This document shows positions 61,758 to 64,000 of a DNA stretch of 64,000 nt, piece after piece (the stretch's first letter is position 1; each line of letters starts with the position of its first letter). The position numbers and the translations under genes are program-made. This DNA comes from Bacillota bacterium (lineage in GTDB: Bacteria; Bacillota; Clostridia; TANB77; CAG-465). The notes under the pieces are model-generated. The model did no database searches. It worked only from the letters and a program-made list of their open reading frames with translations, and was not told where the DNA came from. Location of the stretch: contig JAEYPQ010000023.1 in the NCBI GenBank assembly GCA_023410645.1, forward strand, positions 62,001 through 126,000, in the 5' to 3' direction.

Positions 61758-62721
61758 ATGAAGGAAGAAAAAAATGAGATTATATTATTTGATGACGTGG
61801 ATGTAAAACTTGAAGTAAATGTTCAAGATGATACTGTTTGGTTAAATAGACAACAAATGGCAGATTTATTTGATAGAGATATTAAAACTATAGGGAAACA
61901 TATTAATAATGCATTAAGAGAAGAATTAAGTGATATTCCAACTGTCGCAAAATTTGCGACAGTTCAAAAAGAAGGGCAAAGAGATGTAACAAGAAATATA
62001 GAATATTATAACTTAGATATGATTTTGAGTATTGGATACCGTGTAAAATCATCTAAAGGTGTGGTATTTAGAAGATGGGCGACTAATATATTAAAAGATT
62101 ACATGCTAAAAGGTTGTGCAATAAATGTTAAAAGATTAAATTATTTAGAAAAAACAATAAGATTAATTGATATAGCTACAAGACTTGATGAAAATTTAAG
62201 AAGTGATGAAAGCTATAACATGCTAAAAATAATTTCTGAGTACACTAAAGCATTAGAAACTTTGGAAAAATATGATCATAATCAAATTGAAAGACCAAAA
62301 GGTAATACTGATATAAACAAAAAGATTAGTTATAAAGATTGTATTGAAGTAATTAATAAAATGCCATTTAAAAAATCAAGTAAAATATTTGGAATTGAAA
62401 GAGATCAACGGATTAGAATCAGTAATTAATAATATATATCAAGAGTTTGATGGACAAGATGTTTATCAAAGCATTGAGGAAAAAGCATGTAATTTTTTAT
62501 ATCTTATTGTAAAAGATCACATTTTTATTGATGGTAATAAAAGAATTGGTGCAACATTATTTTTATACTTTTTGAATTTTTATGGATTATTTAGAAAGGA
62601 TGGAAAAAATATTGTAGAACCAGAGACATTGGTTGCAATTACATTATTTGTTGCTCAGTCTAGTTCAAAGGAAAAAGATGTAGTAATTGATTTGTTAATG
62701 AATATATTAGTTGGATTGTAA
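61758..62721 (+). pseudogene. RhuM-Fic fusion protein, frameshifted
   Basis: The first frame (61758-62429) encodes the RhuM domain (VWLNRQQMADLFDRDIKTIGKHI, ATVQKEGQRDVTRNIEYYNLDMI, IGYRVKSSKGVVFRRWA) and a coiled linker. After FGIERDQ the frame runs into RIRISN and a stop, while the +1 frame continues GLESVINNIYQEF and the Fic motif HIFIDGNKRIG to 62721. Removing one C near 62409 joins them to the usual RhuM-Fic protein of about 320 residues. The Fic AMP-transferase/toxin activity would thus be lost unless frameshifting occurs. Confidence 0.88.
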
Positions 62722-62757
62722 CTTTAGTATTGATTTAATAAATTAGGAGGTGTTAAT

Positions 62758-63330
62758 ATTTTAGACTTAAAAGAGGCAAATTTATTGGAGTTTTTTAGAT
62801 ATATATATCCAGAATATAAAAAAATATTTCCGGAAGAAGAAAGAAAACCATTATATAAAATTATAAAAAATAGTATGGATGGCGTATTGCATATTTTAAA
62901 AATAGTTTATGATAATAAAATAATAGGATTCATGTCTGTTAATATAATAGATGAATATGGATTAATTCAATTAGATTATTTTGCAATATTTGAAAAATAT
63001 AGATCTAATGGATATGGTAAAAAAGCAATAGTAAAGTTAAAAGAAAAGTATAATAAATGCAAAGGAATATTTGTTGAAATAGAAAAAATTGGTTTAGGGA
63101 AAGATGAATTAGAAAATGAAAATAGAATGAGAAGAGCAAAATTTTATGAAAATCTAAATTTTAATAAACTTGACATTGATATAGATTTATTTAATGTTAT
63201 ATATACGCTATATTTTTTTAATATCAATTATGAATATGAAAAAGAACGATTTATTAAGGATATTTTTGAAATATATTATTCAATAACAAATAAAAAAATA
63301 ATAGATAAAAAATGTAAAGTTTGTAATTGA
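62758..63330 (+). CDS. GNAT family N-acetyltransferase with a non-standard start
   Basis: The protein (190 residues from 62758) has the GNAT core GFMSVNIIDEYGLIQLDYFAIFEKYRSNGYGKKAIVKL, with the acetyl-CoA loop YRSNGYGKKA. It ends in a tail with two cysteines (KKCKVCN). The perfect RBS TAGGAGGTG (62743-62751) is followed at the right distance by ATT 62758, not ATG; the reading frame is open from there and the residues LDLKEANLLEFFRYIYPEY fit a natural N-terminus. A TTG at 62785 has no RBS. Substrate unknown. Confidence 0.8.
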   Translation: MLDLKEANLLEFFRYIYPEYKKIFPEEERKPLYKIIKNSMDGVLHILKIVYDNKIIGFMSVNIIDEYGLIQLDYFAIFEKYRSNGYGKKAIVKLKEKYNKCKGIFVEIEKIGLGKDELENENRMRRAKFYENLNFNKLDIDIDLFNVIYTLYFFNINYEYEKERFIKDIFEIYYSITNKKIIDKKCKVCN

Positions 63331-63380
63331 TAAATATTGAGTAACCAAAAATATTAGTTTTTAAGAGAGGTATATAAAGT

Positions 63381-63989
63381 ATGAATCAAAAGGAGAGAAT
63401 GTTATCAGGTTTACCATATAAAGCGTGGCTCGATGGATTACCAGAAGAGCGACTGAAAAATAAAATGAAAATATATGAGTACAATAATATTTCACCTAAT
63501 AATAAAGAAAAGCTTAATGAGTTAATAAAGGACATTCTAGGAAAATCCGGTAAAGATGTACATATTGAACAACCATTCCATTGTGATTATGGAAAAAATA
63601 TTGAAGTTGGAGATTATTTTTTTGCAAATTATAACTGCACAATTTTAGATGTTGGAAAGGTGATAATCGGTAATAATGTGCAATTTGCTCCAAATGTTTC
63701 ATTATATACAGCAGGACATCCTATACATCCCGATTCTCGAAATTCTGGATATGAATATGGTATTAGTATAACAATAGGAGATAATGTTTGGCTTGGTGGC
63801 AATGTAATTGTAAATCCTGGAGTACATATTGGAAATAATGTAGTTGTTGGATCAGGAAGTGTCGTTACTAAAGATATTCCTGATAATATGATTGCAGTGG
63901 GAAATCCATGTAAAGTTATACGTGAAATTACGGAAGAAGATAGAAAATATTATTATAAAAACTATGAGTTTGATGTTGAAGATTTTTAA
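63381..63989 (+). CDS. Sugar O-acetyltransferase (maltose/galactoside type)
   Basis: The 202-residue enzyme has the N-terminal ERMLSGLPYKAWLDG cap of the maltose/galactoside acetyltransferases, the left-handed beta-helix with hexapeptides (NNVQFAPNVSLYTAGHPIHP, including the catalytic His) and the C-terminal GSGSVVTKDIPDNMIAVGNPCKVIREI. It transfers acetyl from acetyl-CoA to sugars. ATG 63381 follows AAGAGAGG. Complete within the window. Confidence 0.95.
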   Translation: MNQKERMLSGLPYKAWLDGLPEERLKNKMKIYEYNNISPNNKEKLNELIKDILGKSGKDVHIEQPFHCDYGKNIEVGDYFFANYNCTILDVGKVIIGNNVQFAPNVSLYTAGHPIHPDSRNSGYEYGISITIGDNVWLGGNVIVNPGVHIGNNVVVGSGSVVTKDIPDNMIAVGNPCKVIREITEEDRKYYYKNYEFDVEDF

Positions 63990-64000
63990 TAAGAAAAGGT

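Overview
The window is very AT-rich (by eye about 27-30% G+C), has strong Shine-Dalgarno sites (AGGAGG type), uses AGA for nearly all arginines, and TGA acts as a normal stop. It carries a PerR-rubrerythrin-desulfoferrodoxin cluster, a type I-B CRISPR-Cas locus and a PadR/DUF1700 operon. Together these suggest an anaerobic Bacillota of class Clostridia, probably host-associated. I cannot fix the genus.

Layout. 1-7024: type I-B CRISPR-Cas operon (end of cas8b, cas7, cas5, cas3, cas4, cas1, cas2), then a leader and an 8-repeat, 7-spacer array; cas6 would lie upstream of the window. 7124-8872: tRNA-Leu, an unknown gene, and an IS200-type element whose tnpA carries a one-base frameshift and is followed by about 200 nt of hairpin-rich, apparently structured sequence. 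8948-24072: mostly housekeeping genes (pyrG, a ferritin-like protein, zinc alcohol dehydrogenase, M50 protease, tsaD, a phosphoesterase, DUF421, tRNA-Trp, hisS-aspS, gpsA, an O-methyltransferase). 24133-30338: surface and envelope genes, including a prepilin-like FN3 protein, a MacB-type ABC exporter and a Cys-rich peptide. 30339-43641: a diguanylate cyclase, the perR-rbr-dfx oxidative stress cluster, a DEAD-box helicase, small membrane proteins, tex, a DUF2207 protein and uvrA. 43689-47993: an unknown ORF, two tandem Cys-rich mini-proteins, an rRNA methyltransferase and a CPBP protease. 47994-52880: an accessory region with a parA/C-type-lectin chimeric remnant, a 1020-residue prepilin-like protein ending in a C-type-lectin fold with a diversity-generating-retroelement-like variable segment, and a broken ABC permease. 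52916-63989: small operons (hydrolase, FAD reductase, CPBP protease, TetR-flavodoxin, PadR-DUF1700, TMEM175 channel, C45 peptidase, a frameshifted RhuM-Fic gene, GNAT, sugar acetyltransferase).

How the genes work together. The cas operon and array form an adaptive immune module; the tight overlaps imply one transcript. PerR, rubrerythrin and desulfoferrodoxin form a peroxide/superoxide defence unit behind one palindromic operator. hisS-aspS-gpsA-O-methyltransferase runs as a probable single unit. Two proteins share the same prepilin-like N-terminus and carry Ig/FN3 modules, so both are probably exported by a pilin-like route.

The most unusual signals are: the candidate hypervariable lectin-fold tip (about 51704-51808) with no reverse transcriptase or template repeat in the window; the parA-lectin fusion scar just upstream; the structured RNA-like tail of the IS200 element; the tandem CIW-motif Cys-rich mini-proteins; and a set of single-base frameshifts, three of which are repaired by removing exactly one base.
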